Source: JBFLYZ01 sp040756415
GTDB taxonomy: Bacteria > Bacteroidota > Bacteroidia > JADZBD01
DNA: 51,526 nucleotides
Reading direction: 5' to 3'
NCBI GenBank assembly: GCA_040756415.1
Contig: JBFLYZ010000024.1
Span: 1-51,526, forward strand
Of the stretch, positions 43,894 to 51,526 are shown one piece after another (position 1 is the first letter of the stretch; every line of letters starts with the position of its first letter). The notes beneath the pieces were generated by a model. That model searched no databases, was not told the origin of the DNA, and was given only the letters and a program-made list of their open reading frames with translations. The translations under genes were made by a program, and so were the position numbers.

Positions 43894-44187
43894 ATGTCAA
43901 CCGCCATCGTTATTCCGCAGGTGATTAATAAGGAAATCATCCCCGGCCTTCGTTTCCCGGATGAGGAAGTGCTCGGTTCCGCTCCGGCTATTGCCAGGCG
44001 GAAAGCCGACCTGGAGCGCGCGCTTGCTTTAGGCAACCTCGAGCATACGAAAGTGACGCTTATCTTCGAGGACGCTGAGGCGGTGCGACAGGTAGAGACC
44101 ACGGTATGGGGCCTTACCGACAAGCGGGTCATACTCAAACAGGGCGCGCTCATTCCCATTCACCGCGTGCATATTGTTAAATTGTAG
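43894..44187 (+). CDS. Small conserved Bacteroidota protein
   Basis: 97 residues from ATG at 43894 (MSTAIVIPQV); an upstream in-frame ATG at 43849 would add 15 residues without family-like sequence, so the later start is chosen. The second half (VTLIFEDAEAVRQVETTVWGLTDKRVILKQGALIPIHRVHIVKL) is beta-rich and resembles a small protein widespread in Bacteroidota, often annotated as hypothetical. There is no signal peptide. It lies 58 nt after the membrane-protein gene and has a weak TGACTTTG box upstream of it, so either co-transcription or an own promoter is possible. Confidence 0.7.
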   Translation: MSTAIVIPQVINKEIIPGLRFPDEEVLGSAPAIARRKADLERALALGNLEHTKVTLIFEDAEAVRQVETTVWGLTDKRVILKQGALIPIHRVHIVKL

Positions 44188-44261
44188 GCTCAATTCCTAA
44201 TTTTTGTTAAAAACAGAGACCGGGCGCCTTCCCGGCTGCGAGTTATTTTACCGGGAAGTAA

Positions 44262-44269
44262 TATCTTTG
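44262..44269 (+). promoter_or_regulatory. Bacteroidota -7 box for dsbD
   Basis: TATCTTTG ends 23 nt before the ATG at 44293. No -33 TTTG at 19 nt. Confidence 0.5.
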
Positions 44270-44292
44270 GCCTGCATAATACAGCCCCCGGT

Positions 44293-46398
44293 ATGACAAA
44301 ACTGTTTTCCTTTCTCCTGGCCTTTTTTTGTGGAATAGCCGCAGGTTTATCGCAGGTCAAGATGCCTGTCAAGTTCAGCTACTCTTCGAAAAAGATCAGC
44401 GATTGCGAGTACGAGCTGGTATTTACCGCTGATATCGAGCCTACCTGGCACCTGTATTCGCAAGTGCCTACCGATGACGGGCCTCTTCCTACCGTCTTCA
44501 ATTTTGAACCGTCAAAGGGGTATAAGCTGAAGGGAAAAACCACTGAGCCCAAGCCGATCGAGATGGCCGAGCCGGTATTCGACAATGCGGTGGTGCGCTA
44601 CTTTGAAAAGCAGGCGGTGTTCAGGCAAAAAGTTACACTGCTTACCGATGGGGCCGTAACCATCAAAGGCACGATAGAAGGCATGACCTGCAATGAGTCG
44701 CAATGTATCCCGTTCTCACCGCCTTTCGACTTCGAGTTCACGCTCAACGGTACGGACCAGTGCAAGGACCAAAAGGGCGGGGTGAACCTGAAGGAGTACA
44801 AGCCGGGCGACACATCCGGCTGCGTATGCGATACGGCCGCCATCCTCAAACTTTCGGGCCTGAATGCCGAACGTTCAGATACGCTGTCCGGTGATATATC
44901 CGGTAACGTTACGGAAGGCAGCCAGGGTACCCTGTCGAACGCCCCCGGTGAGATCGATGAGAACAGTTCCTGGTTCGCCATCTTCATCACCGGGTTCCTG
45001 GGTGGCTTTGCCGCGCTGCTTACCCCCTGCGTGTTTCCCATGATACCGATGACCGTCAGTTTTTTTACCAAGCGCAGCAAGACCAAGGCAAAAGGCATCT
45101 CCAACGCGCTGATCTATTCGGTATCTATTGTAGCGATCTATGTATCGTTGGGGCTTATCGTAACTTTTTCCTTCGGCTCAGACGCCCTGAATGCCCTTTC
45201 TACCAACGTATGGTTCAACCTGTTCTTTTTTGCGCTCCTGGTCGTTTTTGCCGTTTCGTTCCTGGGCGCTTTCGAGATCACATTGCCCAGCTCGTTCGTC
45301 AATAAGGTCGACAGCGCATCCGATCGCGGTGGGCTGATCGGCATTTTTTTTATGGCTTTTACGCTTTCCCTGGTGTCATTTTCCTGCACAGGCCCTATCA
45401 TCGGAACGCTGCTTGTGCGCGCGGCCTCGCTGGGCGAGATATCGGGCCCGTTCTGGGGGATGTTCGGGTTCGCGCTCGCGCTGGCCCTGCCGTTCGGACT
45501 GTTCGCTGCTTTTCCCGGATGGCTCAACTCCCTGCCCAAGTCCGGGGGCTGGCTGAATTCGGTCAAAGTGTTCCTGGGTTTTCTGGAGCTCGCGCTCGCG
45601 TTTAAATTTCTTTCCAATGCCGACCTGGTGGTGCAGGCGGGCCTCATCACCCGCGAGGTATTCCTCGTTCTCTGGATCGTGATCTTCGGCCTCCTGGGTA
45701 TTTATCTCATGGGCTGGTTCAAACTATCGCACGACAGCGATGTGAAACATTTGTCCGTGGGGCGGCTCATGATAGCCATACTGACCCTGTCATTCACCGT
45801 TTACCTTATCCCCGGGCTCTGGGGCGCTCCGCTGAAGCTGATCAGCGGCTTTCCACCACCGCAGTTCTACAGCGAGATGCCCAACGGTTTCAGCGGTGGA
45901 GGCGGTGGAGGTGACGGGCACGCTTCATTACCCAAACATGCCCATGCCGGGCCGCACGGTATCCTTACCTTCGATAATTACGACCATGCCCTGGAATACG
46001 CCAGGGAGGTGAAAAAGCCGCTGATGCTTGATTTTACCGGCTGGGCCTGCGTGAACTGCCGCAAAATGGAGGAACAGGTATGGTCCGACCCTAAGGTGAA
46101 GGAAATGCTCAGCCAGGATGTGGTGCTGGTATCGTTGTACGTGGACGATAAGCGCGAATTGCCGGCAGAAGAGCAGGTGGAAGTGGACTGGAACGGAAAA
46201 CGTAAGCTGAAGACGATCGGCAACAAATGGAGCTACCTCCAGGCCACTAAGTATAAATCGAACGCCCAGCCCCAGTACTGGATCGTGGATTACGAAGGCA
46301 ACCCCGTGCATGAATACGCCAGCTATGATCCGAACATTGAGAAATACATAGACTGGATCGAGCGGGGAGTGGCCGCCTTTAAAAAGAAATATCCTTGA
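44293..46398 (+). CDS. dsbD: Thiol:disulfide interchange protein DsbD
   Basis: 701 residues with a signal peptide. All three DsbD domains keep their cysteines: the N-terminal alpha domain (C133 in GMTCNES and C138), the membrane domain (C246 in LTPCVFPM and C365 in SFSCTGP), and the C-terminal thioredoxin domain (C586/C589 in WACVNCRK). A Ser/Thr/Gly-rich insert of about 50 residues (170-220) links the alpha and membrane domains. DsbD carries electrons from cytosolic thioredoxin to periplasmic reductases. It ends 6 nt before an opposing gene, with no terminator visible between. It may support maturation of the cysteine-containing secreted proteins seen here, which is inference. Confidence 0.92.
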   Translation: MTKLFSFLLAFFCGIAAGLSQVKMPVKFSYSSKKISDCEYELVFTADIEPTWHLYSQVPTDDGPLPTVFNFEPSKGYKLKGKTTEPKPIEMAEPVFDNAVVRYFEKQAVFRQKVTLLTDGAVTIKGTIEGMTCNESQCIPFSPPFDFEFTLNGTDQCKDQKGGVNLKEYKPGDTSGCVCDTAAILKLSGLNAERSDTLSGDISGNVTEGSQGTLSNAPGEIDENSSWFAIFITGFLGGFAALLTPCVFPMIPMTVSFFTKRSKTKAKGISNALIYSVSIVAIYVSLGLIVTFSFGSDALNALSTNVWFNLFFFALLVVFAVSFLGAFEITLPSSFVNKVDSASDRGGLIGIFFMAFTLSLVSFSCTGPIIGTLLVRAASLGEISGPFWGMFGFALALALPFGLFAAFPGWLNSLPKSGGWLNSVKVFLGFLELALAFKFLSNADLVVQAGLITREVFLVLWIVIFGLLGIYLMGWFKLSHDSDVKHLSVGRLMIAILTLSFTVYLIPGLWGAPLKLISGFPPPQFYSEMPNGFSGGGGGGDGHASLPKHAHAGPHGILTFDNYDHALEYAREVKKPLMLDFTGWACVNCRKMEEQVWSDPKVKEMLSQDVVLVSLYVDDKRELPAEEQVEVDWNGKRKLKTIGNKWSYLQATKYKSNAQPQYWIVDYEGNPVHEYASYDPNIEKYIDWIERGVAAFKKKYP

Positions 46399-46404
46399 TG
46401 GGGA

Positions 46405-46839
46405 TCAATCGTCCTTGGGCTCGGGCGCTTTCTGGTACCCCGGCTTTTTGGGCTTCAGTTTCTTGTAAAAGATGACGTTCACCAGCTCGTCATCAACCGT
46501 CACCAGGGTGGTCGACATGCCGTTGACGATCTTCATTTCGTTGGTGATCTTATATTTTTTGTCCAGCACCTCGTAAGTGCCCCCGTCCTGCTTAAGCCAC
46601 ATCTGGGTGATCTTCCCCTTCACCACTTCCACTTTGCCGTAATAGCATTCGGCCTTGGTGCCCTGGCGTATGGTAATGATCACATCGTCATACGTGCCGT
46701 CAGGCACCTCCTCGCCACCGCGCTCTTCAAATTTCTTGGCCCATTTAAGGTAGCAATTGGTCTCTTCATCCGTTCCCTGGCTGAAAGAAGCAGAGGCGCA
46801 GAACAACAGCGCACCGCACAGAAGTATAAGTCTTTTCAT
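46405..46839 (-). CDS. Small secreted protein of unknown function
   Basis: 144 residues from ATG at 46839, which begins a good signal peptide (KRLILLCGALLFCASASFSQ); a start 15 codons upstream would lie in the predicted -7 region. The mature part is beta-rich (ECYYGKVEVVKGKITQMWLKQDGG, then VDDELVNVIFYKKLKPKKPG), with a short acidic/basic tail. It has no lipobox or T9SS domain, so it is probably periplasmic. I recognise no family. It has its own consensus promoter and lies opposite the end of dsbD with a 6-nt gap. Its two mature cysteines (around CYLKW and CYYGK) might form a disulphide. Confidence 0.75.
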   Translation of the reverse strand: MKRLILLCGALLFCASASFSQGTDEETNCYLKWAKKFEERGGEEVPDGTYDDVIITIRQGTKAECYYGKVEVVKGKITQMWLKQDGGTYEVLDKKYKITNEMKIVNGMSTTLVTVDDELVNVIFYKKLKPKKPGYQKAPEPKDD

Positions 46840-46858
46840 ACGCGAATCTTTAGGGTTA

Positions 46859-46889
46859 TAAAAGTAAAAATAGTTTCCAATCAAACAAA
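46859..46889 (-). promoter_or_regulatory. Promoter of the small secreted protein gene
   Basis: On the minus strand TTTG (46889-46886), 19 nt, TACTTTTA (46866-46859), one mismatch in the -7 box. Leader about 14 nt to the ATG at 46839. Confidence 0.6.
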
Positions 46890-46925
46890 CTCTTTTATAG
46901 GATGGCGTCTCTCCGCTTGTTTTTG

Positions 46926-46933
46926 TATTTTTG
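46926..46933 (+). promoter_or_regulatory. Bacteroidota -7 box for comM
   Basis: TATTTTTG; leader about 45 nt to the ATG at 46984. No -33 element at 19 nt. Confidence 0.4.
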
Positions 46934-46983
46934 ATGGTGTTGCAAAAAACAATATTTGTGCCACGTTTAACCTCTCTCCTGCC

Positions 46984-48522
46984 ATGTTAGTCAAGACCTA
47001 CGGCTGTGCCGTTCACGGCATTCAGGCCACGCTGGTGAATGTAGAGACCAATATAGACAGCGGGGTGTTCTTCTTCCTGGTGGGTTTGCCCGACAGCGCG
47101 GTGAAAGAGAGCCAGCACCGCATAGAAGCCGCGCTGAAGAACATAGATCACCGTATCCCGCGGAAAGGAATTACTATAAATATGGCCCCGGCCGATATAC
47201 GCAAGGAGGGCTCGGCCTATGACCTTACGCTCACGGTCGGTATCCTGGCCGCATCGGAGCAGATATCGGCCGACAAGGTGGGAGATTACGTGATCATGGG
47301 CGAGCTTTCGCTCGATGGAGGCGTGCAGCCGGTCAAGGGCGTACTGCCGATAGCCATAGAGGCTAAAATAAAAGGCTTTAAGGGCGTCATACTCCCCAGG
47401 CAGAACGCGCCCGAAGCGGCCGTGGTGGGCGGACTGGAGGTGTACGGTGTGGAAACCATCCGCGAGGTGATCGATTTTTTCAACGGGGATAAAGCCCTTG
47501 CTCCAACGCAGGTGAATATAGAAAGCGAATTTTATTCCCGTCTTAATGCCAACGATGTGGATTTTGCCGATGTAAAGGGGCAGGAGAATATCAAGCGGGC
47601 GATGGAGATAGCGGCAGCGGGAGGGCATAATGTGATCCTCATCGGGCCTCCCGGTGCGGGCAAGACCATGCTGGCCAAGCGCCTGCCAACCATATTGCCA
47701 CCGCTTACCCTGGAAGAGGCGCTGGAAACGACCAAGATCCATTCGGTGGCCGGCAAAACGGGCAAAGACTCGGCACTGATCACCGTGCGTCCTTTCCGCT
47801 CGCCACATCACACTATTTCAGACGTGGCGCTGGTGGGGGGCGGCAGTTTTCCCCAGCCGGGCGAGATTTCTCTCGCGCACAACGGGGTGCTTTTTCTCGA
47901 TGAGCTGCCCGAGTTCAGCCGCAGCGTGCTGGAAGTGATGCGTCAGCCCCTCGAAGACCGCGTGGTGACCATTTCGCGCGCCAAATTCTCAGTCGAATAC
48001 CCTACCAGCTTCATGCTCGTGGCCTCCATGAACCCCTGCCCCTGCGGCTACTATAACCATCCCGAAAAAGACTGCGTGTGCGCACCGGGCGTGGTGCAGA
48101 AATACCTGAACAAGATATCCGGCCCCCTGCTCGACCGTATCGATATCCACGTTGAGGTAACGCCCGTGCCGTTCAGCGAGCTGACGGATAAGCGGCAGTC
48201 GGAACGGAGCGAGAAGGTGAGGGAGCGGGTAGTGAAGGCGCGTGAATGGCAGAAAAAACGTTTTGAAGGAAAAAAAGGAGTGTATGCAAACGCCCAGATG
48301 AGCTCGAGCATGCTCAAGCAGATCTGCGTGATCGATGAGTCGGGGCAGCAGTTGCTGAAGACCGCCATGGAAAAGCTGGGTTTGTCGGCACGCGCTTACG
48401 ACCGCATTCTGAAGGTGGCGCGCACTATTGCCGACCTGGACGATTCAGCGGATATCAAAACCGCGCATCTGGCCGAAGCCATTCAGTACCGGAGCCTGGA
48501 CAGGGAAGGCTGGGCGGGCTGA
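46984..48522 (+). CDS. comM: YifB/ComM-family Mg-chelatase-like AAA+ ATPase
   Basis: 512 residues. An N-terminal ChlI-like Lon-protease-type fold (1-185) precedes the AAA+ module: Walker A GPPGAGKT at 221-228, Walker B with D306-E307 in VLFLDELPEF, and a Cys-rich segment near 350 (MNPCPCGYYNHPEKDCVC) that is typical of this family and may bind zinc. ComM is a branch-migration helicase that promotes integration of donor DNA during natural transformation; in many non-competent bacteria its role is unknown. The stop directly abuts the convergent LD-carboxypeptidase stop (48522/48523). No competence genes are nearby. Confidence 0.93.
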   Translation: MLVKTYGCAVHGIQATLVNVETNIDSGVFFFLVGLPDSAVKESQHRIEAALKNIDHRIPRKGITINMAPADIRKEGSAYDLTLTVGILAASEQISADKVGDYVIMGELSLDGGVQPVKGVLPIAIEAKIKGFKGVILPRQNAPEAAVVGGLEVYGVETIREVIDFFNGDKALAPTQVNIESEFYSRLNANDVDFADVKGQENIKRAMEIAAAGGHNVILIGPPGAGKTMLAKRLPTILPPLTLEEALETTKIHSVAGKTGKDSALITVRPFRSPHHTISDVALVGGGSFPQPGEISLAHNGVLFLDELPEFSRSVLEVMRQPLEDRVVTISRAKFSVEYPTSFMLVASMNPCPCGYYNHPEKDCVCAPGVVQKYLNKISGPLLDRIDIHVEVTPVPFSELTDKRQSERSEKVRERVVKAREWQKKRFEGKKGVYANAQMSSSMLKQICVIDESGQQLLKTAMEKLGLSARAYDRILKVARTIADLDDSADIKTAHLAEAIQYRSLDREGWAG

Positions 48523-49557
48523 TCATACCACGGCAGCTTCCATCAACTTCATGGAGCCCGCAGCGGCATCCATCTCGCAGGGTATTCCCAGCGGCACTGT
48601 GTATTTATTCTCAATATGCCCGATCATGGCCCCGTAGAAAGCCGGAATGCCTAAAGGCTTGAAATGCATTTCCAGCACTTCTTTCAGCGTAAATGCTTTA
48701 TCCGGCTCTTCGGCCAGGCATTTGGTGCACTTGCCAAAAATGATCCCGCTGAGATCCTTCATCACGCCCGCCAGCTTCAGATGGGTCAGCATTCGGTCGA
48801 TGCTGTAGGGCTCTTCTTCCGCTTCTTCCAGGAAGAGGATCTTGTTCTTCCAGGCGGGAAGGTAGGATGAGCCGATGATGCCCGAGAGCACGCTCAGGTT
48901 GCCCCCGACCAGAACACCTTGGGCTGTGCCGGGATTGATCGTATGGAATGGGTCCTTATCCTTTTCAGGGTAAGTATAGCTTACGGCCTGTTTGTTCATG
49001 AGCACTTCAACCACCCAGTTTTTGGAAAAATCATTCCACCCGCTGTTGCCCACCGGCCCGTGAAAGGTAACCAGGCCCGTTTTGGCGTACACCGCTATCA
49101 GCAGCGAGGTGATATCGCTGAAGCCGAGCAGGATCTTCGGATTTTGTTTTAAGGCCTCATAATCCAGGCTGTCGAGCAGGCGGGCGCAGCCCCATCCCCC
49201 TTTTCCGCAGAAAATGGCCTTAACCGACTTATCCGCTATCATACCGTTCAGCTCGCCCGCGCGCAGCTCATCGCTTCCGGCAAAATAGCCGTACTTTTCC
49301 GTGAGGGTCTTGCCGATCTTCAGCTTGAAGCCCATGGCAGTAAGCGTCTCCATGAACTTGCCGATGGATTCCATGTTCCATACCGCGGTGGCCGGGCAGG
49401 TGATGCCAATGGTATCGCCTTTCTTGAGCGCGGGAGGTTTGATGATACCGGGTGTTTCCTGCTGTGGTTTCGGGTCCGCTGAAGACATTCCTAATAAAGG
49501 AAGCCCAAGGCCGGCCAGGCCGGTCGTTCGGATGAAATCTCTCCTGGACCTTTTCAT
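48523..49557 (-). CDS. Tat-exported LD-carboxypeptidase (peptidase S66)
   Basis: 344 residues. The N-terminus carries a twin-arginine signal (SRRDFIRTTGLAGLGLPLLG), predicting export folded by the Tat system; tatC lies at 20797. The S66 catalytic Ser147 in LGFSDITS, a Glu within the FLEEAEEEPY stretch (244-249) and His314 in MIGHIENKYTVPLG match the LdcA/MccF Ser-Glu-His triad. LdcA-type enzymes release the terminal D-Ala from tetrapeptides during wall recycling, in most bacteria in the cytosol, so a periplasmic form is notable. The MccF branch, which cleaves microcin C-like compounds, is an alternative. It follows the membrane-protein gene by 16 nt on the same transcript. Confidence 0.88.
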   Translation of the reverse strand: MKRSRRDFIRTTGLAGLGLPLLGMSSADPKPQQETPGIIKPPALKKGDTIGITCPATAVWNMESIGKFMETLTAMGFKLKIGKTLTEKYGYFAGSDELRAGELNGMIADKSVKAIFCGKGGWGCARLLDSLDYEALKQNPKILLGFSDITSLLIAVYAKTGLVTFHGPVGNSGWNDFSKNWVVEVLMNKQAVSYTYPEKDKDPFHTINPGTAQGVLVGGNLSVLSGIIGSSYLPAWKNKILFLEEAEEEPYSIDRMLTHLKLAGVMKDLSGIIFGKCTKCLAEEPDKAFTLKEVLEMHFKPLGIPAFYGAMIGHIENKYTVPLGIPCEMDAAAGSMKLMEAAVV

Positions 49558-49573
49558 TTTTTAAATATATCGA

Positions 49574-50293
49574 TTATTTTTCCGTGACCACCCTGTGCAT
49601 GATCTCCTCCGTATCGTACCACCAGATGAGCATGTGTTTTTTGACCGTATAGGCCGCATCGCCCGAACGTTCGAACACGATCGTATTCCCTTGCAGGTAT
49701 ATCCCTGTGATCCGCGGATGCCATGATCCGGTCATATCTTCCCTGTTCAGTTGCATTCCTATGCACCGGTTCAAACCGTATTCACCGTCAAAGAAATTCC
49801 CTGCCTGGAAACGCCAGTGATACCAGCGCATGCCGTTGGTGCCGCATACGATGGCTTCCATCGTATTGTAAAATCCCATCAGAGAAAGGCCCAGGAACAA
49901 AGGACTCAAAAAGCGAAAGACCGTTCTTTTCGCTCTGAGCGCCCGCCAGGTGGCAACAATCAGCGACAGTGTGAATGTATAACCCAGTATGCGGGAAACG
50001 GGGGTAAGTTGTATGGCGAAATCGCCCGAGCTGGTTATGTATTGGTCTCCTCTGACCAGGCGCTCCCATTCCTCGAAGACCCCCCAAAGCAGCAGGTGCG
50101 CGGTGAATAGCAGGAGCGGAAGTTTCCATGCCGTTCGTGGCTTAAGGGGCCTTTTCTCTGCGTCAAGCGTATTCAGATAAGCGGGGGCGTGGTGATCGTT
50201 CTCCCTGAAAAGGGCATAGCACAGCCATCCCAGGCTGATAATAACAACGGCAGGCGCGATAAGAAAGCCGTAGATGTGAAATGCCCAATACAT
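49574..50293 (-). CDS. Membrane protein of unknown function
   Basis: 239 residues with about four hydrophobic helices (about 5-28, 55-72, 101-117 and 128-147). A C-terminal soluble half follows, rich in Trp, Tyr and Asp (MRWYHWRFQAGNFFDGEYGLNR, then MTGSWHPRITGIYLQGN and a WWYDTEE end), reminiscent of a lipocalin-like or beta-barrel pocket. It precedes the LD-carboxypeptidase by 16 nt and has its own consensus promoter, so it is the first gene of that operon. No family was recognised. Confidence 0.7.
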   Translation of the reverse strand: MYWAFHIYGFLIAPAVVIISLGWLCYALFRENDHHAPAYLNTLDAEKRPLKPRTAWKLPLLLFTAHLLLWGVFEEWERLVRGDQYITSSGDFAIQLTPVSRILGYTFTLSLIVATWRALRAKRTVFRFLSPLFLGLSLMGFYNTMEAIVCGTNGMRWYHWRFQAGNFFDGEYGLNRCIGMQLNREDMTGSWHPRITGIYLQGNTIVFERSGDAAYTVKKHMLIWWYDTEEIMHRVVTEK

Positions 50294-50305
50294 TCAATCA
50301 ATGAT

Positions 50306-50335
50306 CAAATTTAAGCAAAGCAGCGGGTCCGCAAA
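50306..50335 (-). promoter_or_regulatory. Promoter of the membrane protein/LD-carboxypeptidase operon
   Basis: On the minus strand TTTG (50335-50332), 18 nt, TAAATTTG (50313-50306); only about 6 nt of leader before the ATG at 50293. Confidence 0.65.
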
Positions 50336-50412
50336 GAATGCTTCTTAATCCCGATCGATACGGCTTTGGTCGAATTTCCCTAAAAACAGCGCGGTGAAAG
50401 CAGGCATTCAAT

Positions 50413-50420
50413 TACTTTTG
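50413..50420 (+). promoter_or_regulatory. -7 box for the glycine-rich protein gene
   Basis: TACTTTTG ends 22 nt before the ATG at 50443. No -33 element at 19 nt. Confidence 0.5.
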
Positions 50421-50442
50421 AAAAAACCGTAAGAACCCGTCT

Positions 50443-51526
50443 ATGAAGAATTTTTTTACTCTCCTGCTTTTCTCACCGGCTTTTTTTGCTGGCGCACAGA
50501 CCACGCTCACGTTTAATTATACGGGCGCTGTAGATACCTTCATTGTCCCGGCTTTTGTAACCTCCGTTACGGTGGATGTAAAAGGCGCGGAAGGCGGGCA
50601 GGCCGCCAGCTCTCCGCAGCAAACGGTAAATCCTACCGGCAAGGGCGGAAGGGTGCAGGCGACCATTCCCGTTACCCCCGGTGATACGCTGTTTATTTAT
50701 GTCGGTGGTAAAGGCGGAGATGCTTCGCCCAATGTGGCCGGCACAGCCGGATACAATGGTGGCGGGGCGGGCGGCATTTACCCGTCATATAACTCTTCGG
50801 CCAGCGGTGGTGGAGGCGGGGCCTCTGACATACGGCTTAACGGAATAACCCTGGGTGACAGGATTGTGGTGGCGGGCGGTGCCGGAGGCAATGGAACCAA
50901 TTGCACGAGCACCTCAACTGGCGGAAGCGGTGGGGGCCTGACAGGCGGCACAGGTGCGCTGGATTGCACGAACGGCAATACGGCTGGAACGGGCGGAACG
51001 CAGAGCGCGGGAGGCAATCCGGGTTTGTATACAACGGGTGATCCCGGTCTGCCCGGTTCGCTTGGCCTGGGCGCCAACAGCAATACGGTTGGCTATTCGA
51101 CCATAGGAGGTGCGGGAGGCGGAGGCTATTATGGTGGCGGATCCGGAAGCCTTGGAGCAGGTGGGGGAGGCAGCAGCTATACCGGTTCATCGGCAACAAA
51201 CGTGGTGCATACGCAGGGCTTCCAGGCCGGTAACGGTGAAGTGGTCATTACCTATACGATAACAGGCATGGAAACACCGGTTGGCGGCCTGGTCGCTTCG
51301 GTCTATCCCAATCCCTCGCAGGGGCTGTTCGATGTGGTGCTGAATGCAAATGGTCTTGAGGATGTAAAAATGCAGGTGTATGATATTACGGGAAAGCCGG
51401 TTTATACCTTCGAGGAGAAGGTGTTGGGCTCATTCGCAAAACAAACGGCATTGGATCATCTGTCGAATGGTGTTTATTACATTCGGCTTGTTACGAACCT
51501 GGGAGTAGTTTCTGGAAAAATAGTCA
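50443..51526 (+). CDS. Glycine-rich secreted protein with T9SS sorting domain (cut by the window end)
   Basis: 361 codons to the right edge, no stop reached. A signal peptide (MKNFFTLLLFSPAFFAGAQ) precedes a short beta-rich region (TLTFNYTGAVDTFIVPAFVTSV), then about 190 residues of Gly-rich sequence: GKGGRVQATIPV, GGGGGASDIRL, RIVVAGGAGGNG, GGAGGGGYYGGGSG and GAGGGGSSY. The last is the pattern of the Pfam Gly_rich family that includes the glycine-rich domain of the animal ALK/LTK receptors. From about residue 285 a T9SS type A sorting domain is visible (VYPNPSQG ... DITGKPVY ... GVYYIRL ... SGKIV); only the last few residues are missing. Confidence 0.85.
   Translation, partial: MKNFFTLLLFSPAFFAGAQTTLTFNYTGAVDTFIVPAFVTSVTVDVKGAEGGQAASSPQQTVNPTGKGGRVQATIPVTPGDTLFIYVGGKGGDASPNVAGTAGYNGGGAGGIYPSYNSSASGGGGGASDIRLNGITLGDRIVVAGGAGGNGTNCTSTSTGGSGGGLTGGTGALDCTNGNTAGTGGTQSAGGNPGLYTTGDPGLPGSLGLGANSNTVGYSTIGGAGGGGYYGGGSGSLGAGGGGSSYTGSSATNVVHTQGFQAGNGEVVITYTITGMETPVGGLVASVYPNPSQGLFDVVLNANGLEDVKMQVYDITGKPVYTFEEKVLGSFAKQTALDHLSNGVYYIRLVTNLGVVSGKIV

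Noticed and set aside
1..51526. tRNA, rRNA, CRISPR array, insertion sequence, phage or integrase
   Set aside because: I looked at the gaps and found no clover-leaf, repeat-spacer pattern, terminal repeats or transposase/integrase frame; short RNAs cannot be excluded by eye.

Overview
The window reads as a chromosomal segment of a free-living member of the Bacteroidota. The evidence is direct: six predicted secreted proteins end in type IX secretion (T9SS) type A sorting domains with a YPNP/PNP start. A PorV-like outer-membrane protein lies directly upstream of a 1685-residue C25-family PorU2-like sortase. Signal peptides, Bacteroidota-type lipoproteins and DUF5686/OmpP1-type outer-membrane proteins are abundant. 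Shine-Dalgarno sites are essentially absent, and many genes have the Bacteroidota promoter (TTTG or TTG, about 19 nt, TAnnTTTG) a few tens of bases upstream. Base composition is mostly around or above half G+C by eye. I see no rRNA, tRNA, CRISPR array, insertion sequence or phage gene. Order and genus cannot be fixed from this window; Chitinophagales/Sphingobacteriia-like is a guess.

Layout. 39-1257: a cysteine-rich Csp-like copper-storage protein behind a T9SS cargo (minus strand). 1552-5976: a GT4 glycosyltransferase, a GH57 glycoside hydrolase and an Omp85-like barrel. 5930-8845 (minus): a tightly overlapping STAS - cellulose-synthase-like GT2 - small membrane protein - receiver-domain operon, the most system-like cluster here. 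9139-14129: three consecutive secreted propeller-like T9SS cargoes, two of them clear paralogues. 14144-16871 (minus): two very small genes, a conserved hypothetical gene and prolyl-tRNA synthetase. 16943-17578: an alpha/beta hydrolase. 17810-20714: a Tyr/Trp/Gly- then Asn-rich lipoprotein with an OmpP1/FadL-like protein. 20797-25230: tatC, an AhpD-like protein, a DUF5686 protein and lptB. 25306-26506 (minus): purS and pssA, the latter with a sharply mosaic composition. 26662-32825: the porV-like and porU2-like pair. 32904-36096: a small secreted protein, lnt and hemH. 36141-38994 (minus): a large T9SS cargo with a small secreted partner, under a promoter that holds a perfect 16-bp palindrome. 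39355-44187: a small secreted protein, a lipoprotein, pabB, tilS and two small conserved genes. 44293-50293: dsbD, a small secreted protein, the comM/yifB ATPase, a Tat-exported LD-carboxypeptidase and a membrane protein. 50443 to the right edge: a glycine-rich T9SS cargo cut by the window end.

How the parts fit. Much of the window concerns the envelope: export (TatC, PorU2/PorV, LptB), lipoprotein maturation (Lnt), periplasmic redox (DsbD), phospholipid synthesis (PssA), wall recycling (LD-carboxypeptidase, which carries a twin-arginine signal that TatC could export) and a set of T9SS cargoes. Housekeeping genes (proS, tilS, purS, pabB, hemH) lie between them.

The observations most worth following are the STAS/GT2/small-membrane/REC operon, the prion-like lipoprotein, the eukaryotic-receptor-like glycine-rich domain at the right edge, the palindromic promoter at 39023-39052, a 58-codon gene pair, and promoters that overlap the GTG starts of lnt and pabB.
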